Positions 45,261-56,346 of a stretch of DNA of 64,000 nucleotides are shown here, piece by piece; within the stretch, counting starts at the first letter, position 1, and each line of letters starts with the position of its first letter. Origin of the DNA: Ulota crispa (lineage: Eukaryota > Streptophyta > Bryopsida > Orthotrichales > Orthotrichaceae); the NCBI GenBank assembly GCA_963920765.1, contig OY987247.1, forward strand, positions 8,466,471 through 8,530,470. The letters run 5' to 3'. The translations under genes were made by a program, and so were the position numbers. The notes beneath the pieces were generated by a model. It was not told the DNA's origin. It searched no databases and saw only the letters and a list, made by a program, of their open reading frames with translations.

Positions 45261-46246
45261 CCCCTAAAAGCCCACTTGTCCCTTGTGGGGACAAAATGAA
45301 TTTTGGGTAGCTCACTATAAGTGGAATTTTAAGTTTTTTCTTTGAAATTTTCACACATGATACACCCAAGGAGTAGCTTTAACCCTTGAGCGCCCGGGTG
45401 ACAATATATTGTCACTCAAAAAGCTGGGTCAACTCAATTTTGACCATTCTAATCTCATTGCACGTCTGGTGAAACAACTTCCAATCAAGCCCAGCATGAT
45501 GGAGACTCTTTCCACTAACAATTTATATGGTCGGATCTTGTGGATTGTATTTTCTAGTCCACATGGGCACTTTGATTGCACACAAGTCAAGCTTCTTTTA
45601 TTTCAACTATGGGGGCTCAAGGGTTAAGGTTCAATGATTTTCATAACTTTTGACTACATGGTTCAAAAGTTACTGCATGATATATTGTTTTTTTTGAACT
45701 TCAGGTAGCCTAGGGAGCTCAAAAAACTTCTTTAAGAATCACACCATCTTGAATTTTTTTTGGAATTGGTGCTGTAGACTTATGTGAACTTGGGAAGCTT
45801 TAAATCATTCAATTTTCATTAATGAAATGAAATTTATGAGAATTTTGAGTTTGTAGGTACTAGGTATGGAGTCTCTCAAAACCATTCCTACCCGCAAACT
45901 AAAACTTCTTGTCACTTTCATCTCATTGATTGAAATCAAATGATTCAAAGCTTCCCACATATACTTAAGTCTAACAAACCAATTCCAAAATAAATTCAGA
46001 AAAATATAATTTTTAAAGAAGTTTTTTTTTTGAGCTGCCTAAGCTGTTTGGAGTTCAAAAAACAATATATCATGCAATAACTTTTGAACCATGTAGTCAA
46101 AAGTTGTGAAAATTGTTGAACCTTATAGCTACTCCTTGGGCACATTATGTGTAAGAAATTCAAAGAAGAGACAAAAAAATTCCACTTGTAATAGCTGGCC
46201 AAAATTGCTATGTTGCCAAAAAAAACAATGCTCGAGCCTTCAGGGG
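45261..46246. mobile_element. Foldback TTAA element I, carrying nested family E copy 2
   Basis: It starts CCCCTAAAAGCCC after TTGA (45257-45260) and ends CTTCAGGGG before TTAT (46247-46250), both one change from TTAA. The arms are inverted (for example ACACCCAAGGAGTAGCT against AGCTACTCCTTGGGC). One arm holds element E copy 2, the other does not. It resembles the hairpins at 46613 and 55411 in organisation. Confidence 0.75.
45383..45623 (-). mobile_element. TTAA MITE family E, copy 2 (241 bp)
   Basis: The ends CCCTTGAGCGCCC and GGGGGCTCAAGGG are flanked by TTAA at 45379-45382 and 45624-45627. It is the same length as copy 1 (12419-12659) and homologous in inverse orientation. The longest open frame through it has no family resemblance. 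Confidence 0.88.
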
Positions 46247-46612
46247 TTATACACAATCTTCAAAACTCTCGTTGTTTCTAGATTGAATGCCTACTAAAGC
46301 AAATTTGGGAGGGTTTGAGTATCGTTCTTGTTACATGGTTGAAATCTTCAACTTAATAATTGGCACTTTAGGTTGTCATTGCCATAAACCTAAACATACT
46401 ACAACAATAGACATTTTTCTTATTTTGTGCTCAAAGTCTCTCAAAGTTGCTTTTCATTTTTTCACGTCACAAACATTGTGGAGAGTTGAGATACTTTAGA
46501 AACAGAAATGGATACTAAAAAGCTCCTCAAGGTCATAAAAAATGGCCAACAATAACTTCTCTTTTTTCAGAATTTTCTCATCATCCTTAAAATAAAAGTG
46601 TGTTATCTTTAA

Positions 46613-47317
46613 CCCGTAAAGACCAAGCCCTTTTTGGGGACAAATGGGATTTTGGGCATGTACCTATGGCTAAAATATTTTGCATAATTTTTTAAAACTT
46701 TTACGGGAGATGGGGAATTCAAAAATCTATGTGGACATCTAATTTTTTCTTCATTTTGACATTTATTGAAGAATTTAAAAATAATATTTTGGAAAAAGGT
46801 CCAGATTGGGCAGCCCAAAAATTCTTAAAAATTGCTTTAGAAAAAATAAAAATACAAAATAGGTTCTTTAGATTTGTGTATAGGTGGGGAGCTTTGAGCC
46901 AATTTTCATTAATGAGATGAAAGTTATGAGAAGTTTTTGTTTGTGGGTAGGTGAGATTTTAGAGAAACCATACCTACCTTCATACAAAAACTTCTCATAA
47001 CCTTCATCTCATTAATGAAAATTGAATGATTCAAAACTCCCCACCTATATATAAGTCTAAAGAACCTATTTCATTTTTTTAATTTTTTATGCAATTTTAA
47101 AGAATTTTTTGAGCTGCCCAATTTGGACATTTTTCCAAAAATTCATTTTTAACTTCTTCAATAAATGTCAGAATGAAGAAAAGATTAGATGCCCATGTAG
47201 ACATTTGAATTCACCATCTTCCATAAATTTTTTAGAAAATCATACAAAGTAGTTTATTTGTAAGTACCTGCCCAAAATCCCATTTGTCCCTTGAGGGGAC
47301 AATTGATCCTTTAGGGG
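46613..47317. mobile_element. Foldback TTAA element J (705 bp, full-length hairpin)
   Basis: It starts CCCGTAAAGACCAAGCCC and ends GATCCTTTAGGGG, flanked by TTAA at 46609-46612 and 47318-47321. The whole element is an imperfect palindrome centred near 46965 (GGGACAAATGGGATTTTGGGC against GCCCAAAATCCCATTTGTCCC). It is non-coding. Confidence 0.88.
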
Positions 47318-47321
47318 TTAA

Positions 47322-47770
47322 TTGAGAAAATTGTGCTCATGGTTGATGTTGTTGCAATGATTTCAAAACCCTACAAAATTGAATAATTGAATGTTAGAGC
47401 TTTGAACACAATATTCATTAATTTGGGAAAAACACTTTTCCAATATGAACTTTTGGATATTGAATTTTGCATATCATTGATATAACGCTTGAAAAAATCA
47501 TCATAAAACTCACTTTGAATCACCTAAAAACCTTTAAAAATGAAAAATTCCAAAATCCTAAAATCAGGGTTTTCTTTCCCAAATAATGAACATCACGTTT
47601 TTGACACTCTAAATTACTCTACTCTAGCAACTACGGTTATCAGTGAGCTATCTCTATGCACAAAAATGACACATTGTGGTTGGTGCCATAGTTGTGGACT
47701 ATCATTGTGTTATATTAGTTGGAAAATTTTGAAGTTCTAAGTATGAAATTCATTGCTGTTGGTAATTAAC
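47322..47770. other. Intergenic sequence without recognisable feature
   Basis: AT-rich; I see neither a gene nor a repeat boundary between element J and the dispersed repeat that starts near 47770. Confidence 0.4.
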
Positions 47771-48250
47771 ATTACGCTCCACTTTCAACCATTAGGAAAA
47801 ATTGGAGTCCTCCAAGAGCCCTCCAGAACTTAACAAAGCAAGTTATTAATTGGGGCTAGGCATGCTAGCATGAGTACAAGAAAAGTCACTCATATTTATT
47901 TTGTATGAAGGACCTTAGACACATGCACAATTCTAAATAATACTAAAAGTATTGCACTCTCAAAATATGTAGATGTACATAATCTCTTGTCATTATCCAA
48001 GTACTTCACTCATTTATTCAAACAGAATAAATTAGAATTCATAGTTCTATTGTATGTTTGTAACCACAACTTTGTTCAGTTGGGATGATATAACAATACA
48101 ACTTTCATGATTGTTTTGAATTCAAAAGGTGGGCAAAAATAGGGGATTAGTGATTTATTTGTTGCAATAAGTACATATCTTGAGATCCAATTGAACATTT
48201 GAAGGTGGCTCCAATAGAGTTCAAAATTTTCCTAATGATTGTTTGCATGA
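47770..48250 (+). repeat. Dispersed repeat L, copy 1 (left part)
   Basis: It aligns with 53780-54260 (TTAGACACATGCACAATT, CATTATCCAA-TACTTCACTCAT, TTTGTTGCAATA). A further homologous block follows at 50185-50400, matching 54415-54670, so copy 1 is split by about 1.9 kb. It is non-coding. Confidence 0.65.
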
Positions 48251-48474
48251 TGGTGATTTGATAAACTCAAAATCTAGCATGAAACTTCACCTATCCACTA
48301 GAAGCCATGCACATTGCTATCCCTACAATTTACACAATAAACTGCATTCACCTCAAACTTGATTTTCAACTATTACAAGATACAAATATTGTCCCAATTC
48401 CATGAATTCGGTGTCAATTGCATCCATGGTTCCATAAATGACATGCATAGGATATTACAAACCAATGAGACTCT

Positions 48475-48857
48475 AAGCTTTTTCATCCTCGCAAATCTTA
48501 ATAGCAGTCCTAGCGGGAGAAGGCCAGAAACGCGTTATTTGTTAAATTGGGATAAAGCTTACATTTTGGGACTTTTGAAGGTTTCAAGAGGCCTCCTGAA
48601 ATTGAGCTCAACTTTTTTTTTGGGTACACGTGTCCTCACTCAAGAGGAGGAATTTGTGAGGGAAAAAATCTTAGTGGCTCAAACTAGATCTGATACCTTT
48701 GAATCTGGATTAAGGTGACTTTTTGGGTTTAAGGTGGAGTACAAAATGGGACCTCCATTTGTCCCAATTTAACGAATAACGAGTTCAAATCTCATACTGG
48801 ACCTAGTAGCTCTCACATCTTATTTGTGAGGACAAGATGAAAGAGCTCCGTTTTGCC
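48475..48857. mobile_element. Imperfect foldback element
   Basis: The left arm carries TTTTTCATCCTCGCAAATCTTA and ACGCGTTATTTGTTAAATTGGGA; the right arm carries their approximate reverse complements (TCCCAATTTAACGAATAACGAG, CTTATTTGTGAGGACAAGATGAAAG). Its end also shares GGTGGAGTACAAAATGG in reverse with 50210-50225. The termini are not exactly defined. Confidence 0.55.
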
Positions 48858-48859
48858 AC

Positions 48860-50184
48860 ACTTCCAAAAATGTAAAGATTAAAAATATGCCAGTAGATTG
48901 GATTAGAGAACCTTGGATTCCACAATTGGATTCAGAGATCCTGATTTAGGAGACCTTGATTTAGTCTAATTGGGAAAAAAAAAAAAAAAGGTGACCAACT
49001 CCACAATATGAGCAAATTCATACCTTTTGCGGTTTTGCCTAGTTTGTATAATAGCGGAGCTTTTTCACCTTAGGTCCACTAAGAAGGTGTCAAAGTCAAT
49101 AGGTCCAACATGAGACTTGGTGTTGCCTGTTTTAGTGTTAGTTGCCAATAGCACGACTGTCACATTGGATCGCTTGTCTCTCAGCTTGTCTATATGCCCA
49201 AAGTGTCCAATTGAGCTTATGGTCAACCCAATGTACTTAACTTGTAGTTGATTTCAAGAAATGATAAAAATTGATAAAAAAATTACTTTGTACATGCTAG
49301 TGAGTCTATGACACTCATTGTTATCAACATGAAGTCAAAATGTGGATTTAAAGCCATATCACATAGTAAAAATGAAAAATGAAAATTTGAAATTTTCCTT
49401 TTCTAAATCAAAGTCTAAAAATGCACTTAAAAAACCAAGAGTGTCATCTGTTTGTGCCTTGATTGCCATCCATTTGGTGTGTCCGGTTGTGCTACCAAAT
49501 CTTGCCCAAACTAACAACCATGGCCAGTAGGCACACTTCTAGCGTCGATTGGTCACTATCTACGGCCGCATGGACGTTGGTGGATAGAACCATGGCGCTT
49601 GTTGGGACAGACCATTACGCCAGATTTGAACAAACTAGTTCCCAATCCAAAATCAATTTTAAGACACGTTAATAACCAACTCCTTGCAGATTTCCTTGTT
49701 GCGCTTGGCCAGCTTCCAATACAGGTTACACTTAATATCGATGGGCGCTGTTTGGTCTGACTGTGATGATGCCAAATTTATTTAGCTTTGAAAGCCCGTG
49801 CGTGAAACTGACACGACGGACCTTCCGGACATAACCGTAAAGGTGGTGGAATATCTCACACTTCAGGTCTACACTGAAAGCTTACTGTAAAGAATCATGA
49901 TTGGGTACATCTGAGTCATTAGATTCAAGCTTTGAAATGGGGCAGTTTTTGAGTTGCCCGACTACAACCTCAAAACGACTGGCTCGGATTCACACCCGGC
50001 TCATCTAGTCACATTATCGCCTTGTCGGTAGTCTGAACTTGTCACTCTAACGAACTTGACGAGGCCCGACTTAGCCCCTGCCCAGACAATCACGCACAAT
50101 CACACACCCCACCAGCGCCCTGATAGTTTCATTCTCTCAGAAGTTTGCCCAACAACCTTGTGGACTTAATCATGGCCGTCACCA
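48860..50184. other. Intergenic region with a possible coding fossil at 49690-49890
   Basis: No intact gene is visible. On the minus strand, 49880-49745 reads as VDLKCEIFHHLYGYVRKVR and further protein-like sequence before a stop. A neighbouring frame at 49757-49685 reads PIDIKCNLYWKLAKRNKEI. I do not recognise a family. An A-rich run lies at 48972-48989. The remainder is unremarkable. Confidence 0.3.
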
Positions 50185-50400
50185 TTTTAGGTAAATTGGA
50201 AAAACAGAGGTACCATTTTGTACTCCACCTTAATCTTACATCCATCCAATAAATGTATGCATAGATATAGCTCAAAGTTGAAAATTATTTCAAATACTTG
50301 TGGACAATCACTGAAACTTCGATATTGTACAAGCGTACTCTTTTTCCCAATTCATCTAATATGGTGTCTCACGTTTATCGATATCCAGCTGCCCCAGCTT
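50185..50400 (+). repeat. Dispersed repeat L, copy 1 (right part)
   Basis: It aligns with 54415-54670 (GGTAAATTGG, ACCATTTTGTACTCCACCTTAAT, CAATCA-TGA-ACTTC, CTAATATGGTGT). It forms the distal upstream region of the small secreted-peptide gene. Confidence 0.6.
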
Positions 50401-50740
50401 CATCTCACTACCGTCTTCTGTACATACAGACACATGACCATGTCGTGTCCATATCTTGCAAGATGAATGATAGAGTTTTGACTTTTGAGCACCTACGTCC
50501 ACCACCGCAGGTTTGGTTTAACATCCGTCCTGCCCACCAACTGATTAGAAGATCAAGAGCACGCGAGTTCCATTTGATGACAACTTGAAAGTTTCCCAAA
50601 TGACCACGTTTCAATACGTGCAGGTCGATGCTAGATCATGGTTGCTATGGGGCTACCAATTGTTTGGTTTGTGTTACCACCAAATGCTGCTTCCAACCAG
50701 TAACTTCTGAACTTACCACTTTTCTTCTAGCTCGGTCTCC

Positions 50741-50747
50741 TATAAAA
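50741..50747 (+). promoter_or_regulatory. TATA box of the cysteine-rich peptide gene
   Basis: TATAAAA follows CTCGGTCTCC. The expected start site near 50770-50775 puts the in-frame ATG at 50762 outside the transcript, which supports the ATG at 50873 as the start. Confidence 0.75.
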
Positions 50748-50872
50748 AGGGCACCACTTCCATGCAGTCCTCACCAAGTTCTCCACCTCTTGTGCATGTG
50801 CTTCGTAGCTCGACTCTACATTCCATCTCATATCGACTACTTGGGGATACTTTCAAGCATCAGCAAGCTGCC

Positions 50873-51184
50873 ATGGCATCTGCAATGAAGGGTCGGGGAC
50901 GCAGCCTGGCTGCCACACTGGTGGTCTGCCTCGTGATGCTCCTGGCACTGGCATGCTGTGCGAATGCCGCCGGAGAATCGGGAGTCCAGGGATTCCAGAC
51001 CACGCAGCGCAGCGCGGCCAAGTCGCTGGATGCGCACCTTCAGTATTTCCAGTGTCCTTGCAGCAACCAATATTGCGGTGATCAGTATAAATACTGCGTG
51101 TGCTGCGGTTGCAGTTGCAAGTGCCTCACTACTGCCGGGAGTTCCACCTTGACCAAACTCCCCGAGGGAGCCACCGGTCCTTGA
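50873..51184 (+). CDS. Small secreted cysteine-rich peptide, family not recognised
   Basis: This is an intron-less frame of 103 codons. Residues 1-33 form a clear secretory signal: MASAMKGRGRS, then a hydrophobic core (LAATLVVCLVMLLALACC) and a cleavage site after ANAA. The mature part of about 70 residues has a polar stretch, then nine cysteines at 61, 63, 68, 75, 77, 78, 80, 82 and 84 in the pattern CPC-x4-C-x6-C-x-CC-x-C-x-C-x-C, then a Thr/Ser-rich tail ending EGATGP. The start was chosen because it opens with a proper signal peptide and lies about 100 bases after the expected transcription start. TATA box and poly(A) signal frame it. The CxC clusters recall metal-binding proteins, but an odd cysteine number and a signal peptide fit a secreted peptide or effector-like protein better. 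No function can be assigned. Confidence 0.75.
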   Translation: MASAMKGRGRSLAATLVVCLVMLLALACCANAAGESGVQGFQTTQRSAAKSLDAHLQYFQCPCSNQYCGDQYKYCVCCGCSCKCLTTAGSSTLTKLPEGATGP

Positions 51185-51380
51185 TTACCGGCCCATCCGC
51201 CATTCCAACGGCCACACCGGCCATATATGCAACCAGTTGGATCTGGACTCGTGCAGCTGGAACTTGTACTGGAGGCTCTCCGAGGTCCCCCTTCTACTGG
51301 TGAATCGTTCGTCTTGTTGGACTACATCAAGAAGTTGTTCGTGGTTGATGTAGTCTGTGGTGTTCCTCTGTAGCAGAATG

Positions 51381-51386
51381 AATAAA
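51381..51386 (+). terminator. Poly(A) signal of the cysteine-rich peptide gene
   Basis: AATAAA lies 197 bases after the stop codon, in a T/G-rich context, the usual setting of a near-upstream poly(A) element. Confidence 0.5.
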
Positions 51387-51399
51387 ACTTGCTCTGTTT

Positions 51400-53779
51400 G
51401 TTTGAGCCGTGTGCGACTGAGAGAGAGGGCAGAGCTCTCTTTGTCGGTACTCTTGGCTTATACATAGCAGGCTCATATATACGTAGCAGTGTGTAGATTG
51501 TTGTTGCTTGGGCCGAGACTTCGGTATGGAGTGAGGAGTGTGTAGCTTGAGCGGGGTCATGGATCCAAGTACTGTGTGTAACAGCGGAACTCCATGTCTG
51601 TGTCAGTTGTCTTGACATGGAGCTCCAGTGAGTGTGACTCATGGTTGGAGCTGTGCGCTCTTGTCGCTGTAAGTAAGTACCCTTGCGAGGCTTCGGCTTT
51701 GCAAGTAATTATATAAAAAGCAGTCTGAAAAACATATGAGTACGTGGGCGTGTTGAGCGTAATTGATGACGGGTTTCAGAATCATGAGGATTCGATGATT
51801 TTATTGTGTCTAAAGCTTTGAACATTATGGTAAGTTTAGAAGACACAAAACGGTTACGCATGTTGCAGACAGTGATTCATGATTCATTAGCAGCCTTGGA
51901 CATATATTCGCATATTAGCGACCAAGCATCAATGTTGATAGAATGGCCACATGCCTCTGGCCACATGCCTCTCCTTTGGGGCTGTTTAGGCTGTGCAGGC
52001 TAAATATAGGATTTATATTTTTGGTAGATTGTGTGGATTGAAGTGTTGACCAGTGTGAAGATTATGTCACTACTTTTTGTGCACGACTGTCTCCAATGTA
52101 ACGACTGCCGCCACTCTAACAAACCCAACCGGACGTTGTCAAGAGTATCATGGTGCACCTTGCATGTCACAAATTTTGATCAGCCTCTCTTGAACCAGTA
52201 AAGATGTTAAAGATGTTGCTAGTTGCAATATTACCATATTACACAAGTCTTCTATACCCGTCGTACTGACGGGAACTATTGCAAAGATTAAATTTTTTCT
52301 CTTTGAGAGGAGTACATGTGTATATTTATATATTTGGGGAACAATTTATGAGAGATCTAGAATCACAAATAGATACCTACTACAATTTTTTTTGAAAATT
52401 CATGAACAATTCAATGATGCTTCAAAAAATACGAAAAAAGTTGTGTTACATTCTGCATTTATTTCTCTTTGTCAATGCTTCAAAAAAATAATTATGAAAA
52501 AAAACTTTGCTACATTTGGCATCCATTTCTCTTTGTCTGAAACTCATACAAAAATCTTATAGCCTCAAAATGCCTATGTAAAGGCACATCAGCCTTTAAA
52601 CCGTGAGCAAACCTTTGGCTAAAACTGATTGGATCAGTATTGAGTATTGACCTGTATCTGAAGCTGATCTGATCTTACTGCAAAGAGAGCTTGAACAGTG
52701 ACAGTACAATTTAATCCATTGACATTAAGGATTTAAGGGCACCACACCTTTTTTCTTGCTTTTTGACCAATTTTTTGGCAGTGTTGTACACGTTTTATGC
52801 ATGTCCACGGAGCAGCCACATAACAGTGAACTTATACTGCTGCAGATGTTGTCCAGGTCGTGGCAAATCTTGAGCTCTTGCAATAGTTTCAAATTTTCAA
52901 GGATTATGGATTTCACAATGAGACCCACTTTGCACAAAGTTGAGCCGATTTTGATTGAGAATTTGCATAGCCATGGTGTTTTTCTTCATTCACAGTGATG
53001 CCTCAGCAATCCAATCTAGAAATTTGTTTATGTTCATCGATGCCGGGTTTCAATGCAATCCAAGTCCAAGCAGATGATTGTACATTGCAGAACTGTTTGG
53101 ACTCTCGAAGGGACATTCTTTTGCCATGATATTTTTCAGGACGTGTAGACGTTACGAAAATGGTGGTATCAGGCTGCTCGGTTGCTCGGTGCTACTGCTT
53201 ATGAGCAACTTACTTTACTTCAGGAATGAGGCCACTTGAGCTTGCACTTGAGGAATTAATGAGGCCGGGGTGCTGTGAGTACTTAAATACACACGATGCA
53301 ATCCCGCCGGGAATTTAAGTCAATTGAATGTTGAGAGATGGTGCATGCGATGCCCACACCGCACCCTGCTCTCATGTTTCCACCAGTGCACCTGCACCAT
53401 TGCAGAAAGTAGGCAGACACGCATGGAATAATTTAAACAAAAATCCATTGTCTCACACATATAATTAGGCACACATATAATTAGGTTTCTAGGCTTTGTC
53501 GTAAAATGAGTTGATTGCGGTGCCGTGATCAACCACTAAGAGCATATTACTTCGTTAGTATCTCCTTCGACCATGAATCCCTTTTCACGATAAACATATT
53601 TTCGAACTGCACTATGCTGCGCACCCGCACTGCCGCCAGTCACTTACATAATAATTAGGTTACATAAGATTCAGTTACAGAAAAGTCAGTTACAAATTTT
53701 CATCCAATCTATCTTCATCCACATGACTAACCACAAAGTATTGTGTTCACTGTTGAGTGATCAGATAATGCTTTTCAAA
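51400..53779. other. Intergenic region, no recognisable gene
   Basis: Positions 51400-52000 are GC-richer and could be the distal 3' region of the peptide gene. Positions 52425-52545 contain a short tandem duplication (CATTTATTTCTCTTTGTC and CATCCATTTCTCTTTGTC with similar flanks). Otherwise no gene, tRNA or element end was found. Confidence 0.4.
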
Positions 53780-54680
53780 CATGACAAGAGGAAAAATTTG
53801 AGCTCTCCATGAGTCCCCAATATTTGACAAAGCAAGTGTTATTATTTGGGGCTAGACATATTAGCGTGAGTGCAAGAAATTTAACTACTCATATCTACTA
53901 CTATCTTGTATGAAGGATCTTAGCCACATGCACAATTGAAAACAATACAAAAGACATTGCACTCATAAAACATGCAAAGTTGTAAACGTACTTACTAGTC
54001 ATTATCCAATACTTCACTCATCTATTCAAATAGAGATAAAATGTAATTTGTAGTTCTATTGTACATTTGTCCCCCCATCTTTGAATGTTCAATTGGAATG
54101 GCATAAAAAAATAACTTTCATGATTGCATTGAACTCAAAGGGTGCATGGGCAAAAATAGAGGATTGGTGATTTGTTTGTTGCAATACATACATATCTTAG
54201 GATCCTTTTTGAGACTTTGGAGGGGGCTATTAGAGAGCTCAAAATTTTCCTAATAGCTTTAGGCTATGACTTGCACATTATACATGTGTGGTTGAATCCA
54301 CCATGATTGCCTTCATCAACAATATTCAACAAAAATCTGAATTAGGTATCATAAATTATTTCTAAAATCAAGCATGAACTATTAGCTAAAACAACAACAA
54401 ATATCATACTAGGTAAATTGGGAAAAAGAAAGGGACCATTTTGTACTCCACCTTAATCCCACATCATTCAACAAATGTGGCCATAGCTATTGCTCAAAAG
54501 TTGTGATTGTCAAAGTTCTTGGACACAATCATTGAGACTTCACTATTGTATAGGAAAATGTACATTTGTTTTTTGTGATATGCTAATATGCACATGATTG
54601 ATGGCAAAATTAGCCATGAAAGTTCCATAATGTATGGTTTTCCCAATTTTCCTAATATGGTGTTAACAAAAGAAAATTCC
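53780..54680 (+). repeat. Dispersed repeat L, copy 2
   Basis: It is homologous to 47770-48250 and 50185-50400, in the same order and orientation, with an unrelated middle part (54260-54415). Non-coding; termini not defined. Confidence 0.65.
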
Positions 54681-55406
54681 TTTAAGCTTATTATATCAAG
54701 CTTTAGTTCAAATGGTTTTTTGAGGATAAATCTATGCCTTCCTATTTATTGCTTGCGGGGTGCAATGAGAGGTAGTAGTAGAAAACTATATGCAAACAAA
54801 TGATAGGCTTCCTAAAAAACATTTGAGATAATAATTATAATTTGGTTTTTTATACTATAGGGTACAAAAAAACCATGAGATGTCTTCAAACTACTATAGG
54901 GTGTAGAAAAATTGGTCCAATTAGAAAAAAATTAGACTTTAGATACCCCCTTTTTGTTCTTTTTTTTTGGCCAAAAGTATTAAATGCTACTACATCATGA
55001 GTGGCATATTCAAACTAATTTCTACAATAGACGTTGGTTGGCTTTAGGTGGTTGTCATTTAATTTTGGAAATTGGATGTTCTTGCTTTGAATCCTCTGTT
55101 TGTTGTTCTAATTGTTCAAAATTTAGGGTCCAACTTGGGATTTGGGAATTGTTCAATCTGTCTATTCCATTGTCTCTTTTTTTTTTTGCTACTATTCAAA
55201 AATATTTCTTACATATTATTTTGCATATTGTGAAGACATGTACAATACATTGAGGCAAACATATGTATCACATGTTTTTGCCAATTAATGAGTTTGTATA
55301 ATGTAAATTATATTTGACAACTTTTTCTTGTGCATCACAATTTAGTCAAACATATTATTTGCATATTGTGAAGACATGTACAGTACATTGAAACAAATAA
55401 TGTAAG
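54681..55406. other. Intergenic AT-rich sequence with a local duplication
   Basis: ATTATTTTGCATATTGTGAAGACATGTACAATACATTGA at about 55216-55253 recurs at 55350-55391. No gene is visible; the open frames are short and low-complexity. Confidence 0.4.
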
Positions 55407-55410
55407 TTAA

Positions 55411-56342
55411 CTCCTAAAGGACCAAGCCATTTTTTTAGTGAAAGTTACTGAAAAGGGCCGCTTTTGGGGGAATGAGTAGGTAGGTAGGAATTTTTTTTTT
55501 TTTGGAAACTCAACTAAAAGATCTTGCCCTAGACTATGAGAGGTACTTGTGGAAAAAAAACAACTCATTCTAGATGTAGAGGACTAAGATATTGACATTT
55601 GAAGTGAAAAAAAAAGTTTTTTCCCATGCTGTCCAAAAATTTCAGAAGCCTTTGATTGCCTTGATATCATTAAAATTGCTCTATGCTTATTTGAGGTTTG
55701 CTTTTTCCATATAGAAGACCAAGCTAGGTAAGTGTGGGAGAATTTTCAAATGAATTGGAGGTAAGAATCATTCTTTGTAAAATCTTGCAATGCCATAAAG
55801 CCATCAAATTTGCATATACTCTAGGCAAAATTGGAGGATTTAGGTAAAATTTAGAAATCTGAATTACTTTGATTCAAACCGCGAAAACCAAGGAATCTTA
55901 GTCTACTACAACTCGAAAAAAAAAGAAGTCAAAACAATTAATTCACAAAGAGCAAAAAAAAATAAAGCACCAAAGGCAAAAGGAATGGAGGTATGGGAGT
56001 CTTGTACCTGCCTACAAACTAAAACTTTTCACTTATAAATCAGAAGTTAATGATTCAAAGCTCTCCATGTATGCATAAATCTAATGAACCAATTTCAGAT
56101 TTTTATTTTTTTAAAATGTTATTTTAAAAAAAGTTTTTGGTTGCCCGGTTTTCCCTATTTTTCAGAAATTCATGCATAACTTCTTCAATAAATGTTGGAA
56201 TGAAGGAAAAGTTATATGCCCACGCAGGTCTTTGAATTCTGCGTCTTCCTTAAAAGTTTCAAAAAATCATGCAAAGTAGTTTAGCCATAGGTACATGCCC
56301 GAAATCCCAATTGTCCCTTGAAGGGACAATGGTTCTTAGGGG
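55411..56342. mobile_element. TTAA element K (932 bp, foldback-like ends)
   Basis: It starts CTCCTAAAGGACCAAGCC after TTAA 55407-55410 and ends GACAATGGTTCTTAGG GG before TTAA 56343-56346. The right half (CATGCCCGAAATCCCAATTGTCCC, ACTTCTTCAATAAATGTTGGAATGAAG) is homologous to the right half of element J. The left half is diverged. Confidence 0.8.
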
Positions 56343-56346
56343 TTAA

